From: Acinetobacter boissieri
GTDB taxonomy: Bacteria > Pseudomonadota > Gammaproteobacteria > Pseudomonadales > Moraxellaceae
DNA: 64,000 bases
Direction of reading: 5' to 3'
Assembly: GCF_900096955.1 (NCBI RefSeq)
Contig: NZ_FMYL01000002.1
Location: forward strand, 186,001 to 250,000
In this document: piece after piece, positions 49,460 through 58,746 of the stretch
How the letters are laid out: each line of letters begins with the position of its first letter
Numbering within the stretch: the stretch's first letter is position 1
Notes under the pieces: generated by a model
What the model was told of the DNA's origin: nothing
What the model saw: the letters and a program-made list of their open reading frames with translations, nothing else
The model's database searches: none
Position numbers and translations under genes: made by a program

Positions 49460-49909
49460 TTAATTGTTGAGCTGTGCTTTAATTTTAGTAGATGCAACAG
49501 AAGGGTCGGCACGTCCGGCTATGATCGGACGTAGAGAATTCATCACCTTACCCATATCTTTCATGCTAGTAGCTTCTTGCTCAGAAATAATCTGTGCAAT
49601 AATAGAGTCAAGTTCTTCCTCAGTCATAGCAACTGGTAGAAATTGAGATAAAATCTCAATTTCGGCTTGCTCTTTACTAGCTAAATCGTCACGGCCAGCA
49701 GCAGCAAAAGCTTTTACTGACTCTTTACGTTGTTTAACTTGCTTTTCGACAATTGCGAGCACTCGATTTTCATCAAGGTCTACACGCTCATCAATTTCAA
49801 TTTGCTTAATTGCTGCCTGTAAGCTACGAATAACAGTTAACGTTGACATTTCTTTCGCACGCATAGCGGTTTTTAATGCATCGGTAATTTGGTTTTTTAA
49901 GTTATTCAT
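49460..49909 (-). CDS. yqeY: YqeY/GatB-like domain protein
   Basis: Helical protein of about 149 residues with the GatB/YqeY C-terminal-type domain. Typical blocks are TVIRSLQAAIKQIEID, the KQVKQRKESV region and QFLPVAMTEEEL. It is thought to act near tRNA or ribosomes but has no proven function. Start taken as ATG 49909; the frame's GTG at 49927 lies within the short gap after rpsU. The rpsU-yqeY pairing, divergent from tsaD, is conserved in many Gram-negative bacteria. Confidence 0.92.
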   Translation of the reverse strand: MNNLKNQITDALKTAMRAKEMSTLTVIRSLQAAIKQIEIDERVDLDENRVLAIVEKQVKQRKESVKAFAAAGRDDLASKEQAEIEILSQFLPVAMTEEELDSIIAQIISEQEATSMKDMGKVMNSLRPIIAGRADPSVASTKIKAQLNN

Positions 49910-49934
49910 ACAAGCAGCCTGAGTCACAAATTAA

Positions 49935-50150
49935 TTAGTAAAGACGAGTAGTACGTACAGATTCGCGAGTCAATTTCTTTTGGTAGCGCTTAACAGCAGC
50001 AGCTTTTTTACGCTTACGTTCTTGAGTTGGTTTCTCATAGAATTCACGCTTACGAACATCTGCTAAAACACCCGCTTTTTCGCAAGAACGTTTGAAACGA
50101 CGGATTGCTACGTCTACTGGTTCGCCTTCTTTCAATTTAACTTGTGGCAT
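49935..50150 (-). CDS. rpsU: 30S ribosomal protein bS21
   Basis: Small basic 71-residue ribosomal protein that helps the 30S subunit engage mRNA. The sequence runs through [21 protein letters not shown] with the usual Arg/Lys-rich helices. A GAGG ribosome site precedes the ATG. In E. coli rpsU leads the operon with dnaG and rpoD; here only yqeY follows within view, so dnaG and rpoD must lie elsewhere. Confidence 0.98.
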   Translation of the reverse strand: MPQVKLKEGEPVDVAIRRFKRSCEKAGVLADVRKREFYEKPTQERKRKKAAAVKRYQKKLTRESVRTTRLY

Positions 50151-50293
50151 TAAGAATCCTCAATATTATGGATAAAATCTAGTACGGTATGCACTAGAAA
50201 ACAAGTGAAGTGCAGTATTTTACTCATTTACATCTCAGACTACAAGCCTATAATGGCTTTGCTGTGAATTGAATATGAAAAATAGGCGTATAA

Positions 50294-51316
50294 ATGATTG
50301 TTCTAGGCTTGGAAACATCTTGTGATGAAACTGGACTTGCACTGTATGACAGTGAAAAAGGCTTACTTGGTCAAGTGCTTTATACACAAATGCAATTGCA
50401 TGCGGAGTATGGCGGCGTAGTACCTGAACTCGCTTCTCGTGACCATGTGCGCAAAATGGTGCCATTGTTAGATCGTTTATTGAGTCAAGCAAATATTCAA
50501 AAGCAACAGATTGATGCCGTGGCTTATACACGAGGCCCTGGATTAATGGGTGCGCTGATGACAGGTGCTTTATTTGGCCGTACCTTGGCTTTTGCTTTAA
50601 ACAAACCTGCAATTGGTGTGCATCATATGGAAGGACACATGCTTGCCCCTTTGCTTTCAGAGCAACCACCCGCATTTCCTTTTGTCGCCCTATTGGTTTC
50701 AGGTGGTCATACTCAACTCATGGCAGCATATGGTATTGGTGAGTATGAGATGCTAGGCGAATCAATTGATGATGCGGCAGGCGAGGCTTTTGATAAAGTC
50801 GCTAAAATGATGAATTTACCTTATCCTGGTGGACCAAATATCGCCAAACTTGCTTTGCAAGGAAATACTAAAGCATTTGATTTTCCACGGCCAATGCTAC
50901 ATAAAGGTTTAGTATTTTCATTTAGTGGCTTAAAAACTGCTGTTTCAGTACAATTAAAAAAACTTGATGGTGAAAATAGAGATGCAGATATTGCAGCATC
51001 TTTTCAAGAAGCGATTGTAGATACTTTAGTTAAAAAATCAGTGAATGCCTTAAAACAGACTGGATTAAAACGTTTAGTCATAGCAGGTGGTGTGAGTGCA
51101 AACGTGCGTTTGCGTGAACAGCTAGAGCAGGCTTTGCCTAAAATCAAAGCAGAGGTGTTTTATGCAGAGCCAGCTTTATGTACAGATAATGGTGCAATGA
51201 TTGCTTTTGCGGGGTATCAGCGTTTAAAACAAGGTGCATGCGATAGCTTAGTGGTTACGACAACACCTCGTTGGCCAATGACGGATTTAAATAAACCTAG
51301 CAATTCACTTCAATAA
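50294..51316 (+). CDS. tsaD: tRNA N6-threonylcarbamoyladenosine synthase subunit TsaD
   Basis: Transfers the threonylcarbamoyl group to A37 of ANN-decoding tRNAs, with TsaB and TsaE. The ASKHA fold and metal-binding HHMEGHM motif are intact; [26 protein letters not shown] and [10 protein letters not shown] are hallmark blocks. Length 340 residues is normal. It is divergent from rpsU with about 140 bases between, the usual arrangement in gammaproteobacteria. Its last 20 bases overlap the end of the convergent DUF1653 gene. Confidence 0.97.
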   Translation: MIVLGLETSCDETGLALYDSEKGLLGQVLYTQMQLHAEYGGVVPELASRDHVRKMVPLLDRLLSQANIQKQQIDAVAYTRGPGLMGALMTGALFGRTLAFALNKPAIGVHHMEGHMLAPLLSEQPPAFPFVALLVSGGHTQLMAAYGIGEYEMLGESIDDAAGEAFDKVAKMMNLPYPGGPNIAKLALQGNTKAFDFPRPMLHKGLVFSFSGLKTAVSVQLKKLDGENRDADIAASFQEAIVDTLVKKSVNALKQTGLKRLVIAGGVSANVRLREQLEQALPKIKAEVFYAEPALCTDNGAMIAFAGYQRLKQGACDSLVVTTTPRWPMTDLNKPSNSLQ

Positions 51317-51518
51317 ATTGAAAACGAGCCACACGTTCACCACTTGGCAAAGTGACCTGTTCTATAAACATGTTTAAAGGTCTAACCCAAACTGAAAAAT
51401 CACCGTATAGGCATTGATATACTACGAGCTGTTCTTGTGTTTCACTGTGTTTGGCAGTGCCTATAACTTGATATTTTTGACCTTTATAGTGTTGGTAAAT
51501 ACCGTGTGGTACGTGCAT
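51297..51518 (-). CDS. DUF1653 domain protein
   Basis: A 73-residue protein with the family pattern: [21 protein letters not shown], then [23 protein letters not shown]1653 proteins are small, probably SH3-like beta folds of unknown role. Its 3' end overlaps the 3' end of tsaD by 20 bases on the opposite strand. Confidence 0.88.
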   Translation of the reverse strand: MHVPHGIYQHYKGQKYQVIGTAKHSETQEQLVVYQCLYGDFSVWVRPLNMFIEQVTLPSGERVARFQFIEVNC

Positions 51519-51624
51519 AATTTATCCCGAAACTTAAATGATGGTTATATAAAACGCCTATTATATAACTCGAATCATGTTTAAGGGTTCGGGTTATTTA
51601 AATTTAATATTATCATGGGTGAGT

Positions 51625-52215
51625 ATGTCTTTTACGATTTTAGAAACAGTGGCTTATGAAGAGGACATAAAAAAAAGTCGGTTTCAAACATTTGCAATAC
51701 CTGTTGAAACCGAAGAAGACGTAAAAAATATTCTAGATGACTACAAAGATACTTCGACAACTCATCAATGCTGGGCATGGAAAATTGGCCATAATATACG
51801 GTTCAATGATGATGGTGAGCCATCAGGTACAGCAGGTAGACCAATTTTAGCAACCATTGAGGGCAATGAATTGACCAATATTTTAGTATTGGTGAATCGT
51901 TGGTATGGTGGTGTAAAATTAGGTACTGGTGGCTTAGTACGTGCTTATGGTGGAACAGCAGGAAAAGCATTACTTTTAGTAGAAAAAATAGAATTGGTAG
52001 AAAAAATAGAAGTTTGTTTTGAGTGTAATTTTAGTGAGTGGCCTATTTTACAGTACGAATTACTACAACAAGATATTATATTTACTGAAGAATATCATGC
52101 CAATGGGGTAGGTGTGGTGGCTAAAATACAAGTACATCAAAAAGATACACTTGCACAAAAAATTCAAGATATAACCCGTGGTAGAGAACGGCTCAAAGGA
52201 CTTGATGATGACTGA
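51625..52215 (+). CDS. yigZ: IMPACT/YigZ family protein
   Basis: Homologue of E. coli YigZ and eukaryotic IMPACT. The N-terminal UPF0029 domain has the highly conserved DDGEPSGTAGRPIL followed by LVNRWYGGVKLGTGGLVRAYG, and a DUF1949-like C-terminal domain follows. IMPACT relatives influence Gcn2-type translational control; the bacterial role is unknown. ATG 51625 (MSFTILE) has GGTGAG just upstream, whereas the frame's earlier start at 51577 would add 16 unusual residues. Its end overlaps the next gene. Confidence 0.92.
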   Translation: MSFTILETVAYEEDIKKSRFQTFAIPVETEEDVKNILDDYKDTSTTHQCWAWKIGHNIRFNDDGEPSGTAGRPILATIEGNELTNILVLVNRWYGGVKLGTGGLVRAYGGTAGKALLLVEKIELVEKIEVCFECNFSEWPILQYELLQQDIIFTEEYHANGVGVVAKIQVHQKDTLAQKIQDITRGRERLKGLDDD

Positions 52216-52822
52216 TCCACTGCTTAAATATAGAGAACAGCATAAGCATCGTTTAAATTATATGCCATGGTTATATTGGCGATTAAAAGATAATCATAAA
52301 CAGTGGGCTGTGGCGTGGCAACAAGAATACCAAGCCTATTTAATGGATATGGAAACCATTGAGATTGGTAAAAATGTATTTATTTCGCCCTTGGCTCATA
52401 TTTTTGCTGAACGTGGGAGAAAAATAACCATAGCAGACAATACATTTATTGCCGCAGATTGCGTATTACATGGTCCGTTAACAATTGGTCAAGAGGTCGC
52501 GATTAATCACCATTGTATTTTAGATGGTGGGCGAGCAGGTATTATTTTACATGACCAAGCAAGGTTAGCGGCTTATACACATTTGTATGCATTTAATCAT
52601 GGGACAGCGCAAGATACTGCGATTTATCAACAACCTGTCACATCTAAAGGCATAGAAATAGGCCAAGATGTTTGGCTAGGGGCGCATAGTGGCATCAGAG
52701 ATGGTGTGAAAATTGGTGATCATGCAGTCGTTGGTATGAACAGCATGGTGACGAAAAATGTAGAGCCTTATGCAGTTGTGGCTGGAAATCCTGCCAAATG
52801 GCTAAAGTTTCGTAATGATTGA
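52208..52822 (+). CDS. Left-handed beta-helix acyltransferase family protein
   Basis: A 204-residue protein built on hexapeptide repeats (for example IGKNVFISPLAHI, IADNTFIAADCVL, IGQDVWLGAHSGI, IGDHAVVGMNSMV), as in serine, maltose and xenobiotic acetyltransferases. HTHLY-like YTHLYAFNH supplies a plausible catalytic His. The acceptor is unknown. The first 50 residues are helical and basic/aromatic. ATG 52208 overlaps the end of the IMPACT-family gene and uses AAAGGA seven bases upstream, so translation is probably coupled. Confidence 0.85.
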   Translation: MTDPLLKYREQHKHRLNYMPWLYWRLKDNHKQWAVAWQQEYQAYLMDMETIEIGKNVFISPLAHIFAERGRKITIADNTFIAADCVLHGPLTIGQEVAINHHCILDGGRAGIILHDQARLAAYTHLYAFNHGTAQDTAIYQQPVTSKGIEIGQDVWLGAHSGIRDGVKIGDHAVVGMNSMVTKNVEPYAVVAGNPAKWLKFRND

Positions 52823-52939
52823 TACATAAATGAACGGATTTATCTATTGAATTCACATAAAACAGTTGCACGGTTATCTACTTGTGTTAAGTTTAAAAAT
52901 AACGATTATGTATAAAACAAACTCGTAAGAGAGGCAAAA

Positions 52940-53782
52940 ATGAAACGTGTTATTGCGTGTATTGACTCATCTCCATGTGTTAATGCTATTGCTGAAGCAG
53001 CCGCGTGGATTGCAAAAACAACTCACCGTGAGCTTGTGTTATTACAAGTTTTAGATTATTACCCATCTAGTTATCATTTAGGCGAAATTAGTGGTGTTAT
53101 TGGTTTTGAAAGTAATGCAATGCTTTTGAAAGAGCTCGCTGAATTAGAGCAAAAACAAAGTAGTCTTGCGTTAGATTATAGTAATAATTTACTTAAACAC
53201 ATTAAGCAACAAATTGAAGAGAAACATGGTTTAAGTGTTTCTATTGTACAAGAAAAAGGTGACTTTTTAGAACAAAGCTTAGGTGCTTTACAAGAAGATG
53301 ATATTGCACTGATTGGTAAAGTTGGTGATAGTTCTGTCGAAAAGAATAAAGACCTCGGTGGTAATGTTGAAAACTTTATTCGTGGTGCAAAATGCACAGT
53401 TATGACGGTAAGTGAACATTTCAAGCCACCAACACGGTTTATTTTTGCTTATGAATACTCAGAAGTCTGTACAAAAATGCTTCACAGTGTTGTAGAAAGT
53501 GATTTGTTTAAACATTTACAATGTCATTTACTATACGTCGGTGATTATCCAGAAGTATTAGAGACACCGCAGGCTTATTTAAAAGAACATGGTTTTGATG
53601 TTGTAGTAGAACATCGTCATGGTGATGTTGCACAAGGGATTATTGAATATCAACGCGAGCATGGTATTCAATTTGTTATTCTAGGTGCATTTAGCCAAAG
53701 TCGCATTCAACAATTTTTCTTAGGTAGTATTACCACAAAAGTGTACCGTGAAATTACTGTACCGTTAATTGTAGCAAAATAA
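52940..53782 (+). CDS. Tandem universal stress protein (UspE-like)
   Basis: A 280-residue protein with two Usp domains (about 1-150 and 160-280). The first opens with MKRVIACIDSSPCVNAI. The second ends with IQFVILGAFSQSRIQQFFLGSI and TVPLIVAK, including the nucleotide-loop-like GAFxxSR...GSITTKV. Tandem Usp proteins are cytoplasmic and often induced by stress or stationary phase; their precise action is unknown. AGAGG precedes the ATG. Confidence 0.88.
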   Translation: MKRVIACIDSSPCVNAIAEAAAWIAKTTHRELVLLQVLDYYPSSYHLGEISGVIGFESNAMLLKELAELEQKQSSLALDYSNNLLKHIKQQIEEKHGLSVSIVQEKGDFLEQSLGALQEDDIALIGKVGDSSVEKNKDLGGNVENFIRGAKCTVMTVSEHFKPPTRFIFAYEYSEVCTKMLHSVVESDLFKHLQCHLLYVGDYPEVLETPQAYLKEHGFDVVVEHRHGDVAQGIIEYQREHGIQFVILGAFSQSRIQQFFLGSITTKVYREITVPLIVAK

Positions 53783-53791
53783 TCGTGATCG

Positions 53792-53824
53792 TAAAGTTAT
53801 CCGCAAAAACTGTGGATAACTTTA
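53792..53824. repeat. Inverted repeat between convergent genes
   Basis: Eleven-base perfect arms TAAAGTTATCC / GGATAACTTTA around an 11-base loop. It may be a terminator for the Usp gene but has no T-run. The right arm and adjoining bases read TGTGGATAA, a perfect DnaA-box 9-mer on the minus strand; the left side contains TTATCCGCA, one mismatch from it. Confidence 0.6.
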
Positions 53825-53893
53825 TGGATAATATATTTCTTTATAACTATCTAATTGTTTATAAAGATAAAATTTTGTTTGGCTATTTTTTGT

Positions 53894-54559
53894 TTACTTG
53901 ACAATAGCAATCGCTAAACCGTCATGGCCTTTACTACCAACTGTTTGTAATGCAGTACAAGAAAGAAGTTTCGGATGGTCTTTTAATGCTTCAAACATTT
54001 CTCTAATTCCAGTAATACTTGGTTTATTATTACTCGGATCTATAATATCTCCGGCACGAATTACATTATCTAATACAATAATACTACCAGTGTGACTAAA
54101 TTGAAGCGCCAGTTCTAAGTAAGTAGGGTAGCTCCCTTTGTCTGCATCAATAAAAATAAAGTCAAAAGGCGGTGTATTTTGAGGCAGTGCATTGAGTACA
54201 TCTGTAGCCATACCAATGTGTAAGTCAATATTGACATCCATTTTCGCATTTCTGATGTTTTCTTGTGCAACAGCAGCATGGCTATCTCTACCTTCAATGG
54301 TAAGTAAATAACCATCTTTAGGTAACGCACGCGCGAGCCACAATGTGCTGTAGGCTGCAAATGTTCCAATCTCTAGCACCCGTTTTGCATTATTCATTTG
54401 TATCAGCATTTGTAATAGCATGCCTTGATTTGGGGCAACTGCAAGGTGATTAGATAAACCGTGTTGGTCTGTGTTATCTATTGCTTGTTGTAATCTTACA
54501 TCTTGAGGAATAAGGTGAGATTCGATGTAGTGATCAAGGTCAGACCAAGTTTTTTGCAT
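53894..54559 (-). CDS. Class I SAM-dependent O-methyltransferase
   Basis: Member of O-methyltransferase family 3 (caffeoyl-CoA OMT/COMT-like, YrrM-like). The SAM-binding motif is VLEIGTFAAYSTLWLA, followed by the acidic TIEGRDSHA, and the metal-binding FIFIDADKGSYPTYLEL with VLDNVIRAGDI. Length 221 residues. Substrates in bacteria are seldom known; small catechols or RNA modifications have been reported for relatives. It stands alone, convergent with the Usp gene. Confidence 0.9.
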   Translation of the reverse strand: MQKTWSDLDHYIESHLIPQDVRLQQAIDNTDQHGLSNHLAVAPNQGMLLQMLIQMNNAKRVLEIGTFAAYSTLWLARALPKDGYLLTIEGRDSHAAVAQENIRNAKMDVNIDLHIGMATDVLNALPQNTPPFDFIFIDADKGSYPTYLELALQFSHTGSIIVLDNVIRAGDIIDPSNNKPSITGIREMFEALKDHPKLLSCTALQTVGSKGHDGLAIAIVK

Positions 54560-54632
54560 TGTATTACCGTATCAATTTATAACGAAAAGCTGTCATGAAT
54601 TGTATACAATTCATGACGAAGAAGAATACTGA

Positions 54633-55904
54633 TTATTGAAATAATGGCTGTTTTATTGTGGTTGGTACAATTTTTTTCTGTGCATCATTCAAAAATTGAT
54701 CAAGTGGGCAAAGTACACCTACAGGCGTTGACTTGCAGTAGTTATATTGTAGTGTCGCTTGAGGTAGAGGCTGTTTGTTTGAAAGTGATGTGAGTTGTCG
54801 CCATTGGTCGAGTGTTCTCGCACTAAAGTCTATTTTAACAAACTGCTTTTGAGTCTTAATTTCTTTATATTTGCTAAACGTTAAACTACCTCCCGGTGGA
54901 ATATCATCTGCTAAATATTGTGGAAGTTGCCAGTGAAAACCGAGTAAGGTTTTTATTTCAGAAATATTGGTATCGTGGCCCACAAAAATAACCAATGGGC
55001 GGTGTAGTGGGCTTGCAGTCTCTGTCGTTGAAAGTGCATTGAGTATTTGTTGATATAAAATAGACCCGCCCATTTGGGCATAAGGCATAAGGTCGTTAAG
55101 ATATATATATTTTGCCTGATGCAATTGCATCATTGTTTTGACATCATCGGCATTGTGAACATGACCAAAAGCCACTTGGTCAAGTGGGAAATTTTCACTA
55201 TATTGTAGGCGAATGGTTTCTCCAATATTTGCTCCTTCATTGGCAGGGCCACTGAGTTTAGGCTGGCCTTTTTGACTCAGTTTTAATTTCCATGGCTCAC
55301 TTAAAAATTGGCAACCGTTGGGAGCGCATACCGCATTTTTTAAGCTTTGTCCTGCATTGTTGTAGCGTGCTTGAGCATATTCTTGGCTGACTATTTTTTG
55401 TTTGAATTGTTGCTTAATTTGCTTAAAATTCGATTCAGCACTCCCCATTTTTAATGCATCAAATAACGGGTCTTGTTCATATTTACTCACATTGACGCTA
55501 AAATGACATTGTGGATTAATACCTTCAGAAAAAGCTTGCGCTGTTTTTTGTGTTCTCTCATCAGGTGCAGCCCAAATAAAAATCTGGCTTTGCTGTTTTT
55601 CACACGGCTGTGCTGGTGTGATCGCTAAGCCTTGTTGTTGCCACAAGTCAATTTGATACTGTGCTTGATTTACAATACCTTTATAACCACGGGCGGTAAG
55701 ATGGCCATCGGGTACAGACCATGTTGGCCATGTTTTCCCTGTCGCTTCGTTGAGTGCTTCAGTATTTGTTTGTGGGCGAATGCCATGACGGACTAAAGTG
55801 ACGACTTGTTCTAACTGATATTGTTCTGTGCTATTTGCATGGGTTTGACATGTGCCAATGAGCATAAATGCTGTTGTGAGTGTAGCTAAAATTTTATAAT
55901 GCAT
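54633..55904 (-). CDS. Periplasmic histidine acid phosphatase (AppA/Agp-like)
   Basis: Histidine-type acid phosphatase. A signal peptide ends near QTHANSTE (about residue 24). The catalytic RHGxRxP is altered only at its end: LVRHGIRPQTN (R39, H40, R43). The proton-donor HD is in FVGHDTNISEI. Length of 423 residues fits AppA (phytase) and Agp (glucose-1-phosphatase); which substrate applies is unclear. Six cysteines outside the signal peptide, typical of disulfide-containing periplasmic members, include CEKQQ, NPQCHF, CAPNGC and YCKS. Confidence 0.9.
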   Translation of the reverse strand: MHYKILATLTTAFMLIGTCQTHANSTEQYQLEQVVTLVRHGIRPQTNTEALNEATGKTWPTWSVPDGHLTARGYKGIVNQAQYQIDLWQQQGLAITPAQPCEKQQSQIFIWAAPDERTQKTAQAFSEGINPQCHFSVNVSKYEQDPLFDALKMGSAESNFKQIKQQFKQKIVSQEYAQARYNNAGQSLKNAVCAPNGCQFLSEPWKLKLSQKGQPKLSGPANEGANIGETIRLQYSENFPLDQVAFGHVHNADDVKTMMQLHQAKYIYLNDLMPYAQMGGSILYQQILNALSTTETASPLHRPLVIFVGHDTNISEIKTLLGFHWQLPQYLADDIPPGGSLTFSKYKEIKTQKQFVKIDFSARTLDQWRQLTSLSNKQPLPQATLQYNYCKSTPVGVLCPLDQFLNDAQKKIVPTTIKQPLFQ

Positions 55905-55992
55905 GTCTGTATGACTATCTATTTTTATCGAATACTTTCAGTGTAGTGTTTGAATGATTTAATTTTGATTAAAAGGTAACAAAATAATAAAT

Positions 55993-56026
55993 AAAAAAGC
56001 CACGGTCATTTGAACGTGGCTTTTTT
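55993..56026 (-). terminator. Terminator after bioB
   Basis: Arms AAAAAAGCCACG / CGTGGCTTTTTT with a ten-base loop. It is symmetric and can act in both directions; on the minus strand it closes bioB. Confidence 0.92.
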
Positions 56027-56037
56027 ATTGGATTTGT

Positions 56038-57033
56038 TTAAGCAGAGAGTGCCATTGCATCAACTGACAACTCGGCAACGCTTGGTTTTGGTTTTTCAGG
56101 GGTTAAACCCAGTTTTGCAAATAATACTTTGTCTTTGCCTTCACCTGCATTTGGCGTAGTCAGTAGCTTTTCACCAGAGAATAGAGAGTTTGCACCAGCC
56201 ATAAATGCTAAAGCTTGATCTGAGTCGCTGAGTGCCTCACGTCCTGCTGAAAGGCGTATATAACTTTTTGGCATAATAATACGGGCTACAGCAATGGTTT
56301 TGATCCATTCTGTGGTATCGAGTTTATCTACATTTGCAAGTGGTGTACCTTCAATCGGAACCAACATGTTAATGGGTACAGACTCTGGGTGAATAGGCAG
56401 TGTTGCCAATTCATGTAATAAACCAATACGGTCTTGTTTGCCTTCACCTAAGCCAACAATACCACCGCTACATACTTTCATACCGACATTTCGTACATGA
56501 TCTAGGGTGTCTAAGCGATCATCAAAAGTACGTGTTGTAATAATATTACTGTAATACTCACGAGAGGTATCTAAGTTATGGTTGTAATAATCTAACCCTG
56601 CTGTTTTTAGGCGTTCAGCTTGTGATTGATTTAACATACCCAATGTCATACAGGTTTCTAGTCCTAAAGATTTTACTTCTTGAACCATTTCCAATACATA
56701 TGGCATGTCACGTTCATGTGGGTTACGCCAAGCGGCTCCCATACAAAAGCGAGAAGAACCTGCTTCTTTGGCTGCTTTTGCTTCAACAATTACCTTTTCA
56801 ATGGCAATACGTTTTTCAGCTTCTAATTTAGAGTCATAACGAGATGACTGTGAGCAATATTTACAATCTTCAGGGCAACGACCTGTCTTAATAGAGAGGA
56901 GAGTACTTACTTGAATACTATTTGCTTGAAAATTCTCACGATGAATACGCTGGGCATCAAAAACAAGATCTAAAAAGGGTTGATCATAAAGTTTCTGGAT
57001 TTCCTCACGGCTCCAATCATTTCTTACAGTCAT
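56038..57033 (-). CDS. bioB: Biotin synthase
   Basis: Radical SAM enzyme that inserts sulfur into dethiobiotin. The radical SAM cluster motif is CPEDCKYC, preceded by LLSIKTGR; the second cluster region is represented by [13 protein letters not shown] and the Arg-containing IRLSAGRE. Length 331 residues. ATG 57033 (MTVRNDW) is preferred; a GTG at 57045 would add four residues. No other bio genes are nearby, as in organisms where bioB is separate from bioAFCD. No BirA operator was recognised. Confidence 0.96.
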   Translation of the reverse strand: MTVRNDWSREEIQKLYDQPFLDLVFDAQRIHRENFQANSIQVSTLLSIKTGRCPEDCKYCSQSSRYDSKLEAEKRIAIEKVIVEAKAAKEAGSSRFCMGAAWRNPHERDMPYVLEMVQEVKSLGLETCMTLGMLNQSQAERLKTAGLDYYNHNLDTSREYYSNIITTRTFDDRLDTLDHVRNVGMKVCSGGIVGLGEGKQDRIGLLHELATLPIHPESVPINMLVPIEGTPLANVDKLDTTEWIKTIAVARIIMPKSYIRLSAGREALSDSDQALAFMAGANSLFSGEKLLTTPNAGEGKDKVLFAKLGLTPEKPKPSVAELSVDAMALSA

Positions 57034-57159
57034 GTTGTATTCCACATCAGTTGCAGTGTCATTTTATAGTGTCATCATACCGAAAATAATCTGTTGTGAT
57101 TAGGCAAAATACTCCAAACTTCTTTGGATTTGTAAATCTTTCGTATGACATTATTTGAT

Positions 57160-57705
57160 TTATCTGCGCCTAGAGCTAGTGCGACTACGGCCTCGAGCCA
57201 TGCCACCGAGCGCATTAAGTACAGCCATTTTACTCATACTACCAGAAGCATGTGCATGGCAAATGGCGGCAGCGAGGGCATCTGCCGCATCGGATTGGGG
57301 TTTAATGGTGAGCTTTAAAATGCGCATAACCATCATTTGGACTTGTTCTTTATCTGCAGCACCATAGCCCACAACAGACTGTTTGATCTGTCTTGCGGTA
57401 TATTCTGCAACTTTTAAGTCTAAATTGACCAGTGCTGCAATTGCAGCTCCACGTGCTTGTCCTAGTTTTAATGCTGAGTCTGGATTTTGTGCCATAAATA
57501 CTTGTTCTACAGCAGCTTCTGTTGGACCATAGAATTTAACAATACGTTCTACACCGGCAAAGATTCTTTTGAGTCTTTCTGGTATTTCTTGGGTTTCTGT
57601 TCTAATGGTACCTGCATCAACAAATCTAAGCTCACTGCCTTGGCATTCGATAATGCCATAACCTGTGAGGCGAGAACCCGGATCAATCCCAATAATTAAA
57701 GACAT
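57160..57705 (-). CDS. ruvC: Holliday junction resolvase RuvC
   Basis: Dimeric endonuclease that cuts Holliday junctions. The four acidic active-site residues are in place: D8 (IGIDPGS), E67 (AAVEQVF), D139 and D142 (SDAADAL). The Arg/Ser-rich end ([11 protein letters not shown]) is a short basic tail. Length 181 residues. Its partners ruvA and ruvB are not adjacent, unlike in E. coli. Confidence 0.96.
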   Translation of the reverse strand: MSLIIGIDPGSRLTGYGIIECQGSELRFVDAGTIRTETQEIPERLKRIFAGVERIVKFYGPTEAAVEQVFMAQNPDSALKLGQARGAAIAALVNLDLKVAEYTARQIKQSVVGYGAADKEQVQMMVMRILKLTIKPQSDAADALAAAICHAHASGSMSKMAVLNALGGMARGRSRTSSRRR

Positions 57706-57918
57706 AATAAAAAGCAGTTTGTAGATTTCTTAGGGCAGTATAGAACGTTTTAAGCATGATTATGCCAATAGAGCATGTTATTTGTTTAATTTATATTTAA
57801 ATTGACTTTAATTTTTATAAAAAGGCCTTATCTTATAAACGGAAATATAAAAGTAGTGTTGCATTTTGCGACAACTTTATCTGATTTTATTTGAGTGTTA
57901 AAAGGTAAGCAAAATTTC

Positions 57919-58473
57919 ATGAATATTGTTTTTATGGTTGTTATCGGCGCAATTTTAGAAATTGCAGTATGGATTGGCGTTGCTCAGTTTATTAGTGGCT
58001 GGTATGTGTTTTTTTGGTTTATCTTTGCTGCACTGATTGGTTTTAAGTTACTGCGTTCGAGTACTGCGACTATTATGCCACAGTTGCAACAAATGCAAAT
58101 GTCAGGACAAATGGCTTTAGATGCCAATGTATCACGTAAGGTTGCCATGGCAATTGCGGGTATTTTATTGATTATACCTGGTCTTATTTCAGATTTAATT
58201 GCATTACTTATTTTACTACCGCCTGTACAAAAAATGGTAGTTTCTGCGCTGATGGGTGCGATGGCAAAACGTCAGCAGGCCATGATGGATAAAATGATGG
58301 GCGGTATGATGGGGGGTGGAGTAGGCGGTGCAAATCCATTTGAAGACCTTATGAAGCAAATGCAAGGACAACAAAACTCATCACGTGGAAAAAGTGGTTC
58401 TCAAGTGATTGATGGGGAAGCGAAAGAAGTGAACCCTGATGTTAAAAAGATTAATATGAAAGACGTTAAATAG
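57919..58473 (+). CDS. fxsA: FxsA family membrane protein
   Basis: Cytoplasmic membrane protein related to E. coli FxsA, which relieves F-plasmid exclusion of phage T7. It has hydrophobic helices (about 3-45) starting with the family AILEIAVWIGVAQFI, then FKLLRSSTA, and a second membrane hairpin with GILLIIPGLISDLIALLILLP. A Met/Gly-rich stretch (MMGGMMGGG near residue 135) precedes a hydrophilic tail. ATG 57919 is chosen, although AAGG lies rather far upstream; GTG 57895 is an alternative. Confidence 0.9.
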   Translation: MNIVFMVVIGAILEIAVWIGVAQFISGWYVFFWFIFAALIGFKLLRSSTATIMPQLQQMQMSGQMALDANVSRKVAMAIAGILLIIPGLISDLIALLILLPPVQKMVVSALMGAMAKRQQAMMDKMMGGMMGGGVGGANPFEDLMKQMQGQQNSSRGKSGSQVIDGEAKEVNPDVKKINMKDVK

Positions 58474-58503
58474 TTTATTTTAGATGAGTAGAATGTACCT
58501 AAA

Positions 58504-58674
58504 TCAGTCTTCTTCTTTAGATTTAACTTCTAACAAATTTTCGTTTTTTACAGGCATTTTTTTCTCTGTTTTATCATAACCATGGCTAGTTAGCTTACAG
58601 ACATGGTTTTCAGAGCCCTTATAGCCTTTGCTACGGTTGGCTCTTTCTCTAAACTTGCCTTGGTTAATTAACAT
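58504..58674 (-). CDS. Small hypothetical protein
   Basis: A possible 56-residue basic protein (MLINQGKFRERANRSKGYKG start, acidic/lysine-rich end). I recognise no family. Support comes from AAAGGA ten bases before the ATG at 58674 and a position between fxsA and the metK terminator. A longer frame starting at 58713 would overlap the terminator and is unlikely. The coding case is moderate only. Confidence 0.45.
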   Translation of the reverse strand: MLINQGKFRERANRSKGYKGSENHVCKLTSHGYDKTEKKMPVKNENLLEVKSKEED

Positions 58675-58701
58675 TAAAAATATATCCTTTCCATTGAAAT
58701 T

Positions 58702-58732
58702 AAAAAAACCCACATAAACGTGGGTTTTTTTT
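58702..58732 (-). terminator. Terminator after metK
   Basis: Arms AAACCCAC / GTGGGTTT with a six-base loop and long T-run on the minus strand, 15 bases after the metK stop. Confidence 0.92.
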
Positions 58733-58746
58733 ATGATGTCATATGA

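Noticed and set aside
53792..53824. Replication origin
   Set aside because: Only two DnaA-box-like words, with no box cluster, no AT-rich unwinding element of note and no dnaA, dnaN or gidA nearby.
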